The notes under the pieces are model-generated. The model searched no databases. It saw only the letters and a program-made list of their open reading frames with translations, and had not been told where the DNA came from. Shown one piece after another: positions 42,431 through 54,559 of a stretch of 64,000 nt of DNA (the first letter of the stretch is position 1; each line of letters begins with the position of its first letter). The translations under genes were made by a program, and so were the position numbers. Source of the stretch: Microstegium vimineum (taxonomy: Eukaryota; Streptophyta; Magnoliopsida; Poales; Poaceae); the NCBI GenBank assembly GCA_022036555.1, contig CM039128.1:21592171-21656170 (forward strand), written 5' to 3'.

Positions 42431-43752
42431 ACTTCCACACACATATATATATATAAGTATAGATTAATGAATTAAATAATCCCAAAAAGCAAAATTACTT
42501 TCGTAATCACGGGAGCTGCACGGATACACCCTCTGTATTCACTTGATTCGATCCCCTAATCACGGGAGACAGGTCCTGACCCTGCGCGTCTTCTAATGAT
42601 GATGATACACTGGGCGTCTGCACAGGGAGCGGACGGGTTGGCCGCTGGCGTCTTCCTCGGGCTGCCACGCCACCGATCGATCTAGCCATGCTCGCTCAAC
42701 CACACCCACAAAATATGTACGCTAAGTCGCTAACACTCATATTACCCACACTCATATATATATATAGGTACACGCTAATCACTAGCCTTTTGCACTCGGC
42801 AAATTAGTTGCCGAGTGTCGCACTCGGCAACTACTACTCGGCAAACAACTAGTCGCCAACTAATTTAGTTGTCGAGTGTCAGATTTCGGGCACTCGGCAA
42901 CTAATTTGCCGAGTGTTATTTTATTTGCCGAGTGCTAGGTCAAGCACTCGGCAACTAATTTTTTTTATTTTTTTAAATAATTAGTTGTCAAGTGCCTTGT
43001 GGCTGACACTCGGCAACTAATCAGGAAAAAAGACCCAGGGCCAGACCTAGACCACGCGCCGCCCGTGCGGACCCACGCCGGAGCGCCGCACGCGCAAGCC
43101 CCTGCGCCGGCCACCGCGCCCGCGCTGCCGGCCTCCGTGGCCGAGCAGAGGGAGAGGAGAGGGGCTGAGGTCGGCCGTCGTCGGGAGTGGATGGGAGGGG
43201 CTGGGTCGGGCTGCCGTCGTGGGGGGGGGGGGGAGGGGCGGTGCGTCGGAACTCGGGAGGGAGGGCGGCCGCCGCGCCCGCACCGACGGCCTGATGGGGA
43301 GCGTCGCACCGATAGGGAGAGAGAGAGGGGGAGGGGCGAGGCCGAGGGGGAGCCGCGTGCCGCTCGGGAGGGAGAGAGAGAGAGAGAGGAGAGGGAGAGG
43401 GTGAAAGAGCTGAAACCCTAAGTCCCCATATATATACTCCGTGCGGCTGGGCTAGTCCGAAACCCTAGTTGCATGCGGCTGGGCTGGGTCGAATCGGCCT
43501 CTAGGCTATTTGGTTTGCCCTGGCCCGCGCAAGCACAGTGCTGTTTTTTATTTTTTACATTTTCCAGAAATCTGAATAGTATTTTTTATACTTGAATTTG
43601 AATGAATTTCGAATCGAATTAAGTTAACGAGTGCCTAGGTTGGCACTCGGCAACTTAATTAAGTTGCCGAGTGCCTAAGTTTGGCACTCGGCAACTTATT
43701 TATTTATTTTTTTGGTTTTTTGCTCCCAATTTTGTGTGTGTGCTTATTGAAC
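42431..43752 (-). mobile_element. CACTA element D, fragment left of a nested CACTA
   Basis: Contains TTGCCGAGTG/CACTCGGCAA words in both orientations (42790-43010 and 43630-43695), the subterminal motif of a large grass CACTA family. A minus-strand ATG frame at 42689 (MARSIGGVAARGRRQRP...) could be the first exon of its PTTA-type protein, with a possible donor near 42509; this is weak. A GC-rich stretch (43020-43420) includes a 13-base G run at 43221-43233. The sequence resumes at 46053 after the nested element. The Tat insertion interrupts it on the left, and its own termini were not found. Confidence 0.55.
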
Positions 43753-46052
43753 CACTACTACAGAATTTATTTTGCATAGCACTTGAGAATTATTAACCGT
43801 GGCGGTTAAACCTATAAATCGCCACGGTTAATGTCGGGATTAACCGTGACGGTTATTTGTTATTAACCGTGGTGGTCACATCCAACCGCCTCGCAAAATA
43901 GATTTACCATGGCGTTTACTGTAACCTAACCGCCACAGTAAATAATTTGGCCCAAACGGCCCATCTAGGCCCGGTAACGGACATTTGTATATATACTGAG
44001 TCTGAAACCCTAGTTACTTCACTTCTCCCTTTCCCTCTCCCTCAGAAAATCCCTCGAGACGGCGGGGCGGTGGGTCTGCGCGGGGCGGCGGCGGATCGGT
44101 CCTCGGGACGACGGGCGGTCGAGGCAGGGAGGGAGGACCTGGGTGAAGGGTTATGAGGATGCTACGCTACCCAGAAAACAAAAATTTTCTACCCCATAAA
44201 CCAGAAACTAGTGCTAGTTATAGATCACGGGGTTACCACTAGACGCGCAGGTGCAGCGGAAGCGACTTGATGTAGTCGTGCGCGTCGCAGTAGTGCCATG
44301 CAGTTGTGAGGTCGTCCGTCTCAACGTCTCTTACTCGCGGTTCGTCCTTGTGCTCCAGATGCAGCACCTCCGAGAAATCCCACACATGCAGGGAAGAAGC
44401 GTCACGCCTCTGGACTGCTCGGTCCGCGAGTAGTACTAGGCGCGAGCGTGGGGAGGGCGACGGCGGCTGCCAAAAGATGTGAGTCTAACTCGCCCTGCGC
44501 CTCCCCTTGCTTATATAGGCGTCCTAATGAGCTCCCACGTTGGAGGCCCATTAGCAACCCTAAACCTAGTCTAATTCGGGTCCAGCCCGAATTAGCCCGA
44601 ATTAGACTTCCAGCCCCTTAAGCGTGCGACCCTATGGGTTCACGCACACATATACATGGTCCAAGTACTCTTACTCGACCAATAGTTGATAGCGGCCTCT
44701 AGCAAGGCGTGTCAATTCCTATGCATACGCTACGATCATATCAAACGAACCACCACAATACAATATACATGTTATTCCTTTGCCTTATGATATTTGGTCC
44801 AACTCGTGGGTTAACACTTAACCCAAGCACGGCCATGCATTTCATGATCTAATCATTTGAGTGATCCAGTGATATCTCTCTCTCTCATGGAGAGTGGCAA
44901 ATTCCATCTTGATTGACTATGTTTCACAGCATGTTTCCTGACAAACCCGAAAGTCATCTTTATAACTACCCAGTCACGGAGTAACGTTTGATAGTCCCAA
45001 GGTAGGTCATTTCACATCTTGAGTACATACGACAATCTCATGTCTAAGGACATAACGTACATGATGTGTATAGAGACAATCTCATGCCGGGTCTGTCCAG
45101 CACCATGTCCTACATGTGCCCACATTATTAGTTCGACATCTCCATGTCCATGACTTGTGAAACATAGTCATCAACTAATAATGTGCTGATCTAATATTCA
45201 TGTACATTATAGTACAAACTTCAATCAAGGACAACTTTAGAATAACCATACAAGTAAAAGAGTTTCACAAACAATTCACATAATTGCTTATCGATACAAG
45301 TTGTATTTAATGGATATTCATTGAACTCATAATATGTCATGGATACAAGGAAATACAATCATCTCTATGATTACCTCTAGGGCATATTCCCAACACTGGG
45401 GAGCAGGGTGGAGAGGCGGCGGCGGATCTCGGGCGTGGCGACGGCGGCGCTTCCCCATCCCCAACATCGGCGCCGGCGGTGCTTCCCCACCCCAGCATCG
45501 GCGGCGGCGGTGCTTCGTCCCCACCCCAACGGCGTGGATCCATGGCCGGGGACGCCGGATCCATGGCCGTTGAGGCCGGATCCTGGTCGTGGGGACGAAT
45601 CAGGCGGCGGCGTCACCGGACCTAGCGGATCCGGCCCTCCTCCCTCTACGACCTGGATCCGGATGTGGAGAGGACGGATCCGGTGGCGGCGCCTCCACCT
45701 CCCCGGCGGCGACGGTGACGCGTAGGGGCGGCGGCGCCTGGGCGGCCGGATCTAGCCCATCTAGGGTTGGAGACGGCGCGACTGCGGGCCAGGAGAGCGA
45801 CCGCGCGACGCGGGGCAGCGCGACCGCGCGGGGCAGGGGCGGCGCGAACGCTCGGGCCAGCAGCCCAGATCCAGCCCTAACCGGGTTTGGATGTGGGCTT
45901 TTTTTGTTTTTTTATTTGATTAACCGTGGCGGTTACTTCCAACCGCCACCGTTAATATTTGATTAACAGTGACCTTTGAACCGTGGCGGTTACAAAAAAA
46001 CGCCACGGTTAATCATTTTTAACCGCCACGGTTAATCATTTTTGTACTAGTG
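43753..46052. mobile_element. CACTA element C, non-autonomous, nested in D
   Basis: Begins CACTACTACAGAATTT and ends TTTTTGTACTAGTG. The 3-bp target duplication AAC is on both sides (43750-43752, 46053-46055). Subterminal repeats are TTAACCGTGGCGGTTA-type words at both ends (43795-43945, 45918-46030). Without the internal solo LTR it is about 1.04 kb, GC-rich and without a recognisable transposase. Confidence 0.85.
44144..45395 (-). repeat. Copia solo LTR nested in CACTA C
   Basis: On the minus strand it starts TGTTGGGAATATGCCCTAGAG at 45395 and ends AACCCTTCA at 44144 (1252 bp). The target duplication CTGGG lies at 44139-44143 and 45396-45400. TATATAA on the minus strand at about 44517. No internal Copia sequence is present, so the element was reduced to a solo LTR by LTR-LTR recombination. 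Confidence 0.85.
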
Positions 46053-47200
46053 AACTATGGAAAACAACATGTTCAAATTTGGAAGTTTTTCATTGACTTT
46101 TGGTATATTTCCTTAGTTTATTTTGTTTTCTTCAATTTTCGCACTTAATGTTCATTTGAACTGCAGGTGCATGAAATAATAGATTTCTTTCGTTCGAAAT
46201 ATGTTATCCTTATTTGTTAGTGTAAATGATGGCTAAATCCATGACCTGTCTCAAAAGTTCGATCAGCGTGCTCACAGGACAACGTCGGCAACTTCGGTGC
46301 GAGTAGTTTTTTAATTATATAAAATGCAAACAAATTCCGAAAATCACGAAACTTGTGCACGTGTCATGATATGATGTGTGCATGTTGTGGTAAGAATTTG
46401 AAAAAGTTTCGAGCACGTCGTCACGTACGTTGCTCACAAACCTCAAAGTTCACATATAATATCACAAGTGACATGGAAAAATGCTGACATGGCAACCTAA
46501 TTAATGATGAAAGAGAACACAAATCCTAGACCTGGTTTCTTCATGAAGAAATCAGGTCTTCACTCTACCCAATGCACCAAGAAACTATGAAATCACTATT
46601 AGGAAGAAACTACCAGTTTCTAGGGGGCTCGTGGCACACTCTCATTGGAGGAAGAAGATAGAGTTGAGAGAGAAAGAGAAAATAATTATTACTCGAAGAC
46701 ACTTCTATTGTGGAAGATAGTTTCTATAGATGATTTCTTGTGCTATGAAAATCGTGTCAGTTTCTTTCCATTGGGATTGCCCTAAAAAAACCCCATTCAT
46801 GGCCAGGCGCTGCCGATACGTTGCAGGCGTGCAGTCTTCTGCCCAGTGCCCAGAGGGTGGGATTGGGACATCGTCCGGGGCCCAGTGACAGTGAGAGCTC
46901 CATTCCCAGGGGAGGGCGTTCCCCGGTTGCCATCACCCGCACTGTCGCAGCCGCTGCTCCCGACCGCGTCGCCATCCGCACAGTCAGGCATGTCGGGCGC
47001 TCCCCACGCTCGCTTTCCGTGGCTTCTGCCCCGAAGTCCTAGCCCCCAGCATGTGTCGCATCACCAACAAATGGTCCCGCGCCAGGCCGGCCCCGTGGGT
47101 CATTGAAACCGCAGGATGGTGGGTGCGTATTGGCACCAGGCCCGCGCGGCTCATTATTTCTCAGCGGTGGGCCCCGCGGAGTTAGGGACGGGAGTGGGGG
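46053..47200. other. Continuation of CACTA D and unassigned sequence
   Basis: 46053 to about 46450 continues directly from 43752 (the two sides join across the AAC duplication). A 30-bp near-perfect inverted repeat lies at 46529-46558 (GACCTG..TTCATGAA..CAGGTC). 46500-46800 may be MITE debris. 46800-47195 is GC-rich with no recognised gene. Confidence 0.4.
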
Positions 47201-50200
47201 TGTGACACCCTGTGTCAAGCTTGCATTAGGATCATCATTAACCACTAAGAACAAGCATTTCATTGCATTCATGTTTGCATATGCTATCTTTTAGTGTGTG
47301 TATTTTTATGTTTTGAAACTAGAATTGAATAGGTGTTTTGTGCTCAATCTTGTGATCAATCTATTTAGCTAAACCTTGCTATGCTTAGAGTAAAGTATGG
47401 TTCGCTTTTTGTTTATTTACCCTGCTTAATCTTATCTGTTAAAGAATTAAAGTAATTCTTTTCTTAAATTGCTTAAATAAGTTTTTAATCCTCAAGTCTT
47501 GAACTAATGGTTTTCAGAATTTATGATCTACATGAAAAAGGTAGAGAATAATATTCTGAACAACTTTGGTTTAAGTGTCAAAACTTAGTTTGGAGTTTTT
47601 GAAACTGTTTCGAAGCAATTTCAGTTTGATTCTAATAAAAGAAAATGGAAAAAGGAAACCAAACTAGAATGGACCGAGCTACCGCTTTCGGCCCGCTCGG
47701 CCTCGACCGCCGCTCGATAAGGGACGGACCGAGGGTCGAACGAACGACCCCGAGTCGGAGGCTCGATTAGCCGATCGAACCCTCCGCTCGACTTCGACCC
47801 CTCGAAATGACGGACATAGGGTCGAACGAACGACCCCGAGTCGGAGGCTCGATCAGTCAATCGACCCTTCCCTCGACATCGACCCCCTCCCGCACGCACC
47901 GCGCACGCCCGAGCAACTCGCCTGACCGCGGCTGAACCGTACGTCAGCGTCGTCTGCCGCGTGGCCGACAATGCCTGACCACGGATGTTGAACACGCCAT
48001 CGCCACAGCTGCGGCCCTGCACCGACATCGCTGTCGTCGATCAGCCGCTCGCTCTGTCTCAGTCGCGTCCGCACCCGCGCCCGCGCTAACGGCGCTAGGA
48101 TCGAGTCCGCACCGTTTTCCCGCCGCTGACGCCCTGCTTCGCCACCGCAGACCTGCCAGCCGCACTGCCGTGCGCAGCGCCGTCGTTTCGCAGTAACGCC
48201 GCCGCAGTGCCGCGTCCGATCAACTCCACGCCTCGTCCCTCTCGCAATCGAACGCGAATCTGCGCTAACGGTACGTCGACCAAGTCCTGCTCTGCTCCCG
48301 CTCGCCGCAAACACGCCAGCGCTGCTGCCACCGCCGCACCATCACGTCACGGTCCCCACTAGCCGCGTCGGTCGGCCATGACTGTGCAAAGGGGGAGTGC
48401 CTATACCTCCTCTACTTCCCACACTCTTTTGCACTCATCCTCACTCGCTCTCTCGCTCGCATTTCTCTGCCATCGTCGCGCCGAGAGCTCCGAGCATCGC
48501 AAGCGCCCCCTTCTCAAATCCACCACCATCCAAGCTCCTCTACTCGATCCATCTCGCACTAGCTTTCGCCTTCGCCCCGCACACCCGCTGCTCGCCTCGC
48601 TTTCACCAGTCGAGCACTCTAGTCGCCGGAACACCTCCGCCGTTCCTCGGTCCCGAGTCGCCACCTCACCGACCAAACGGTGTTCACCTTTCACCGTCTC
48701 ACCCTCGACGCCTCCATCTTCGTGGAAGCTTCACCAGAGCTAGCAGAGGTGAGAACGCCTTTCCCTAGCTTCAGTTCGACCTGTATCAGCACAGCACCGT
48801 TGGCCGTGCGCCATTGCCGCCGCCGCGGAGCTTGCACATGACCAGGGTTCCACAGAGCCCCTCCGGCTCAACCAACCCTCGAACCGCACTCACCACATCA
48901 CCACGATGCTCACGCAATCCTGCACCGAGCCTCGCACCGCCGGTGCTCACCTCGCCGCGTCGCACCGTCGTGCTGTACCACCACCGTACGCCGCCGACCA
49001 CTTTCACGGTCGCAACGGTTCAACCCACACCACCAGTGGATGCGCGTCATCATCCCGAGCCTAGCACACCCAACCCCACCGCCAGAGACCTCACCGTCGG
49101 TGAAAACGCGCCGGTCAGTGCCGTCCTCTGCTCCCTGCCCGTCGACAGATGGACCTCGAGTTGACCGAGGGTCCCGCCTGTCAGTTGCCTCGCGTGCCTC
49201 TGCGTGTATCGAGCCGGTTTCCGAAATGAAATTCCTTTTTCCTATTTTCAGTAATGTGCTAATGCTTGTTTAATTTTTCATCTAGAGTTGGTAAATCCAA
49301 AAGTGGTGAAATCAATTTTGTTAGACTCTATAAATGATGATCTTTGGAAAATCATATAGAGTAGTTTATGTTTGTGTTGATCATGGAACTTTCCTAATAA
49401 ATATGTTTTTAAGTATAGATTCTGCTAAGAATAAGTTATAGCATGTTTTACACTGTTAGCTAGTAGCTCTAGTTCTAAGTGCTTTTTCTGCATTTAATTT
49501 CATCTTTTTGTATCTGCTAGCTGGTAGCTTTGTTATGAGTAAGTTTTCTGCAGTAGCATCCAGTAGGCATGCTTTACCCTCTGTAATTTTGGTAGATTTT
49601 TCTGAGTAGTTTATAATAGGGTTGCTGTGTAAAGTGGCTTTGTGGTAATTTATTTGGTTAAATGCTTAGAGTCACTTTTAGTGTGCTAAATCTTATTCAA
49701 GCATCATCCCTGCACCATCAAGTTACTTATCAATGCATTGCAATCATTTAGGATCAGTGGAGGAACACCAGGAGCCAACCCCAGAGATAGAAGTCCAGGA
49801 GGTGCAGGAGCTAAACGAGGAGTACCACGAGCTCGACACTAACCTCCCCGAGTGCCCAGACCACCAGCCCTCCACCTTCACTCAAGGCAAGCCCCGGAGC
49901 ATCCTTAAGCCTCCCAATATTTAAAATTTAATCCACTTGAGATTTTATACTGTGATGCATTAGGTGACAGGAGTTGTTTGAATCCCAAATTGATGCATTA
50001 CCTTCCTTGATTCTTGTTTTTCCTACCTTGTTACCCTGTTAAATAAAGTAAAAGCAACCGCTTAGCCTGCTTAGAATAAATGGTTACATTTATATTTTAT
50101 GTTTCGTGTTATCCCATAGGGGTAATACTATCACGGTTGGCTATATTTGCTATCGTGGAAAGAACCAATGGTAGTAATGAAATACGGTCAACTGGAAGGA

Positions 50201-51319
50201 AGAGGCATCAAGTGGTTTAGACTTGGGGGCAGTCCGTCCGTTGGATCGTATAGGTTTGTATACGATGGTGGCCCTCTTACATCTTTGAATGCGCCCTTTC
50301 ACATAGGGGCTGTCGGGAGTGTCGACCCCGAAGCCGAGTAAACACTGTCCGGGCCGGCGCTCAATTTGCTGTGAGCACCCTCTAGTTTGTAGATACGATC
50401 TGCCCCGTGGTGGCCAACTGATTTCTACAATTGGGTGGACCAATGCGAGCCCGAGGCGATACCACCTGGACTTTGTTGAGCGGTAACCCAATGCATGGAC
50501 CCGACGGGGAAAGTGTGGGCGTGTGTTAAAGGTAATCTTGCCAGCTGGTTGTATATCGATTCGAATTGCCGCCCCCCCACTGGATATGGGGGATTATGCT
50601 GAGCTTCACCACGATACAACTCCATGTGACATCATAATGGTTCTACTAAAATATTGATGAAGGAATTGGATATATGTTATTATATTGTTTGAGTAGTTCA
50701 AGTGAGTGCTCTAGTACAGGTGCAAACCTAGAGATAAATATAGGATGAAAAATGGTTGTTCTTTAATCTTTAGTTTCTTCTTGTTTGTCTTTCCGCAAAA
50801 ACAAGTTTACCCAGATCCACATAATAGCCTTGCATACCCTTGGAGTCTTTATTTTTAGTTAGACGGGTAAGTCTAGCTGAGTACATTCCCGTATTCAGGG
50901 TTTATCCCGTTTGTTGCAGATGGCCAAGTATACTTCGGCTATTGTAAGCACTGCCTCTATCCTTTCGAAGAAGAAGAGGAGTAGGCCTTGGGCAAGGTCT
51001 TCTACGAGCTCATCTTCTGCTGTTGTCGGACATGACCTTGTGGGCACCCCTATCTTTTAATGATTTTAGTGTGGAGTAAAACTTTGGGCTCAGTTTCAAA
51101 CAATGTTTATTCGGCTACAGGTGTTGTGGCGTAAGTACTACTTTTATTTGGAACAAAGTGTTGTAATAACTTTATTCGTACTTCGAGTATTTTCGGTTTA
51201 TTTGTGGCTCGTTCGAATGTGCATACCTGAGTTTGCGCGATCCTGGTTTACGATTGTTAGAAATCCTTCGAGATTTCCGGACTACCGGGATTATATGGGT
51301 TTAAGTGCTTTAAGTGACA
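47201..51319 (+). repeat. Probable large Gypsy LTR (about 4.1 kb), boundaries tentative
   Basis: Starts TGTGACACCC and appears to end TTTAAGTGACA. The layout (AT-rich start, GC-rich middle at 47680-49200, AT-rich section, small ORFs such as 49733-49924 and one near 50922) resembles large LTRs of grass Gypsy elements, as does the solo LTR at 58044. No matching target duplication was found (GGGGG against GTTAA), so the right end is uncertain. Two GGGTCGAACGAACGACCC motifs occur at 47733 and 47819. Confidence 0.45.
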
Positions 51320-52445
51320 GTTAAATCAGCTACTTTAATACTTGATCTCTTATAATTAAGACGTGTGTCTCCCTACCCGCAGCCACACTCCACTTCACCG
51401 CACGGCCCGCTTCGCTCGCTTCTGACAGCAAGTGGACGATGCGTGTGCACACGCTTACACACGGGCCTCGCCTCTCGCCATGGCCCGCGGTCACGCCCGC
51501 GGTCACGCGTGTCAGTAGCAGCGGTCTCTCGCCTCGTTCCGGGTCCGTCTCGCGTGGGGACCGGGTGGTGGTGGTGGTGGTGGCGGGCCCACTCGATTGC
51601 GGGGTCCGTTGCATCCATGCTCCATCATTATGTCCTAAGCCACCAAGGGCCCACCATCATAATTTCATTTCTGACCCCACTCCTTTTTTTCCTTCATTAT
51701 TTCTTTTTTGACTGGAAAAGACAAAAAAATGATGAGGTTCTTAGGTTTGCACAGCAATTTCTGGACACTGTGCATGCTGTCTAAGCATGCCTCTGGATCT
51801 CAATCGAATTCCCAAGCAAGTGGGGCCCAGCTGCTTGCTACGTTGTTCCTGATATGTTTTGTTTTGTTTTTAAGAAAATGGATTTGGACCATTTGTTGCT
51901 TTCTTTCTAGTTTGCTGGAGAAAATTTGTGACTAGACTTTAACCTACACCTGCAATGGTAACTCATAGTTAATTTATTTCTATTTGCTAAAAAATACTTT
52001 GCAGGCTATATATCTTAGAAGGTCCAAATCCCACCAAACAGTTCTTAACTCCCATCCATTTTGCATTTTAAAAGATATAAACCCCATAAATTTCACGTGT
52101 GAATGAAAATAAAATATTGCTTCTCCATGGTGGCCAACAGATGATTCACCACTAGTTCGATGCTGCCCATTTGCAGCTGCCATCCCCAGTCGGGGGTCAA
52201 AGCTTGTGCAGCAATGCTTTTTTTTTTTTTTGTGCCCCTCTTCTGATACCAGACCTGACATTCTCAAAAGAGTGCTATAACGCCAGGCCAATACTCTATG
52301 GCACTTTGTGCAATTGTGCCTAGAAAATACTGTTTCCTATCAGACTCGAACCACCGATTTACAGAATTGTTCCCAACAGTTTTTCGGAAATCCTACAGGA
52401 CTTCAACATAATGGCAGAAAGGAAATCACCGAGAACACAATCTTG
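51320..52445. other. Unannotated stretch
   Basis: GC-rich at 51370-51620, including a short (GGT)n run, then AT-rich. No convincing gene was found; frames are short and without domains. Confidence 0.4.
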
Positions 52446-52687
52446 GGCCTTGTTTAGATCCAAAAGAATTTGAAATTTTGATACTGTAGCACTTTCGTTT
52501 GTATGTGGTAATTATTGTTCAATCATGGAGTAACTAGATTTAAAAGATTTATCTCACAAATTACAGATGAACTGTGTAATTAGTTATAGTTTTTATCTAT
52601 ATTTAATACTACATGCATGCGTTCAAAAATTCAATAAAAGTTCGATGTGACAGAAAATTTAAAATTTTGAAGGGAACTAAACAGGTC
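52446..52687. mobile_element. Tourist-like MITE
   Basis: 242 bp with inverted ends GGCCTTGTTTAG and CTAAACAGGTC and a 3-bp duplication TTG on both sides (52443-52445, 52688-52690). The AT-rich interior has words common to an abundant grass MITE family (CTGTAGCACTTTCG, AATTAGTTATAG). The 3-bp duplication fits a PIF/Harbinger-type origin (inference). Confidence 0.75.
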
Positions 52688-53705
52688 TTGATTCCATTCA
52701 TTCTCTGGGGACGCGTCTGTAGGGTGTACTCCATATGCAATATGCATGAGAGCAGTAGCACGCAACAGAAATAATGTAGACCTGCAAGACTGACATTTAC
52801 CGAGGTTCATATCAACTATCCTGGTTCCCTAGCCCAAGAGAAAAAAGGGTTAGAAGTAATCACGGTAATTATGCGATAAAATAAGCACGGCCATGTCTCC
52901 AGAAAGGTGAAAGCGAAAGCAGTGAAGTAGTCTAAATTCTAAAAAGCTTTCACCATTGCAGGGCAGTAATCTGGGGACAAGGAAACATGTGGAATGGGCA
53001 GACCGCCGCATACAGGAGCATAAAAGAACCGCAAAGGCACTAAACTAGCCCCTAATGCGCGGCTTTATCGGTTAAGAAAGGGATCAAGCAAAGGTTTACA
53101 ATAACCAGACCGACATGGTGGAATTGCAGGACCACCAGGAAGGGAACAAAGGACTCCAGAGCCTACAAGGTACAGGATGCTGCTGTATAAACTACATGGA
53201 CAAAACAACATATCAAGTGTTGGGACAACCATACCATACGATCCAGGATTGCTACGCTACATACACTGCCAATCTGCAAGAATTATAAACCCTATCCGTC
53301 GCTCTCAGCCGATGCGCACCGCAGTGCTGTTGTCGAATAAATTCGTAAATTGGGATGCGACAACCTGCAAGCTATAAGAGATAAACAAGTGCAGATGAAG
53401 GATCATTTGGGTTAGTGAAAGATGCCTTTTCAGCTGAAACATGAACAGAATCAGAATTTTAAGTGTCTTCCTTGGAACAAATAGGCAGTGCTCTACATGC
53501 ACACCAACTAACAGACACCAGTAAGGAGAAAAAGGCACAACAAAAGGAGAAGAGTGGAGCATAACTTCTAATGGGGCAGGCAAATAAAGCCTGATTCCAA
53601 GGGATCATAAGGCATTGCCATCTCTCTTGAAATCATAATATTATATGCAACCTGAATGATGGTTCAGATAGAAGCCTTTTTAAAATGACACTTTGGAGTT
53701 AGATC
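52688..53705. other. Downstream flank of the Aux/IAA gene
   Basis: No recognised coding region. The minus-strand frame at 53583-53305 has no domain. No clear RNA gene was seen. Confidence 0.4.
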
Positions 53706-54295
53706 ATAGACAATCATCATGACCTTCAGCAGATAAATAACTCAATACACTGCATGCCCCACCAGCAATTAGGCATCAAAGCTGGTAAAATAGGAATCAA
53801 AGTTTCCACAAAGAAACTATTGCAGAGGATCACTGTTTCAAAACAAGTTGCTTCATCAGGTTTCAACACGATCAAGATGAATGAACCAGAACATGAACAA
53901 AGATGGACCATACATTTGCAAGCTTCATTGAACATTTATATAGAGGAACAAGAAACAGTACATGAACACTATTTTGCAAACTAGGTAGGAGTGCTCAATC
54001 ATAGACAATCATCATGACCTTCAGCAGATAAATAAGTCAATACACTGCATGCCCCACCAGCAATTAGGCATCAAAGCTGGTAAAATAGGAATCAAAGTTT
54101 CCACAAAGAAACTATTGCAGAGGATCACTGTTTCAAAAGAAGTTGCTTCATCAGGTTTCAACACAATCAAGATGAATGAACCAGAACATGAACACAGATG
54201 GACCATACATTTGCAAGCTTCATTGAACATTTATATAGAGGAACAAGAAACAGTTCATGAACACTATTTTGCAAACTAGGTAGGAGTGCTCAATC
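53706..54295. repeat. Tandem duplication, 2 x 295 bp
   Basis: 53706-54000 and 54001-54295 are aligned head to tail without gaps and differ at about six positions. Both start ATAGACAATCATCATGACC. It lies 265 bp beyond the Aux/IAA stop codon, in or just past its 3' UTR. Confidence 0.92.
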
Positions 54296-54559
54296 ATAGT
54301 AGCAGTACACAATGTACCAAACCATTTACACAAATAACACTCGTACGAAGGCTTAACAACAATCAAATAGCGTTTTGTCCATAGACGATGTTGCAAAACT
54401 AACATGACAGACGTGGAGTTCTTTACTTGCGTAACAGCAAACTATGTAGTACAGACCATAAGGCAGAATTCTTCTTAAAACTGTTACTTTTTTGTTTTTC
54501 ATAGAGAACCCTACAGTCATTGGATCTCCCTCTTGCTCTGGCTGTAGGAAGCAACCATT
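54296..54559 (-). other. Likely 3' UTR of the Aux/IAA gene
   Basis: Sequence directly after the stop codon on the minus strand, without another gene. The exact polyadenylation site is not defined. Confidence 0.45.

Noticed and set aside
45327..45725. Gly/Pro/Arg-rich ORFs on both strands
   Set aside because: GC-rich, partly repetitive interior of a non-autonomous CACTA element. All frames are open and none has a domain.
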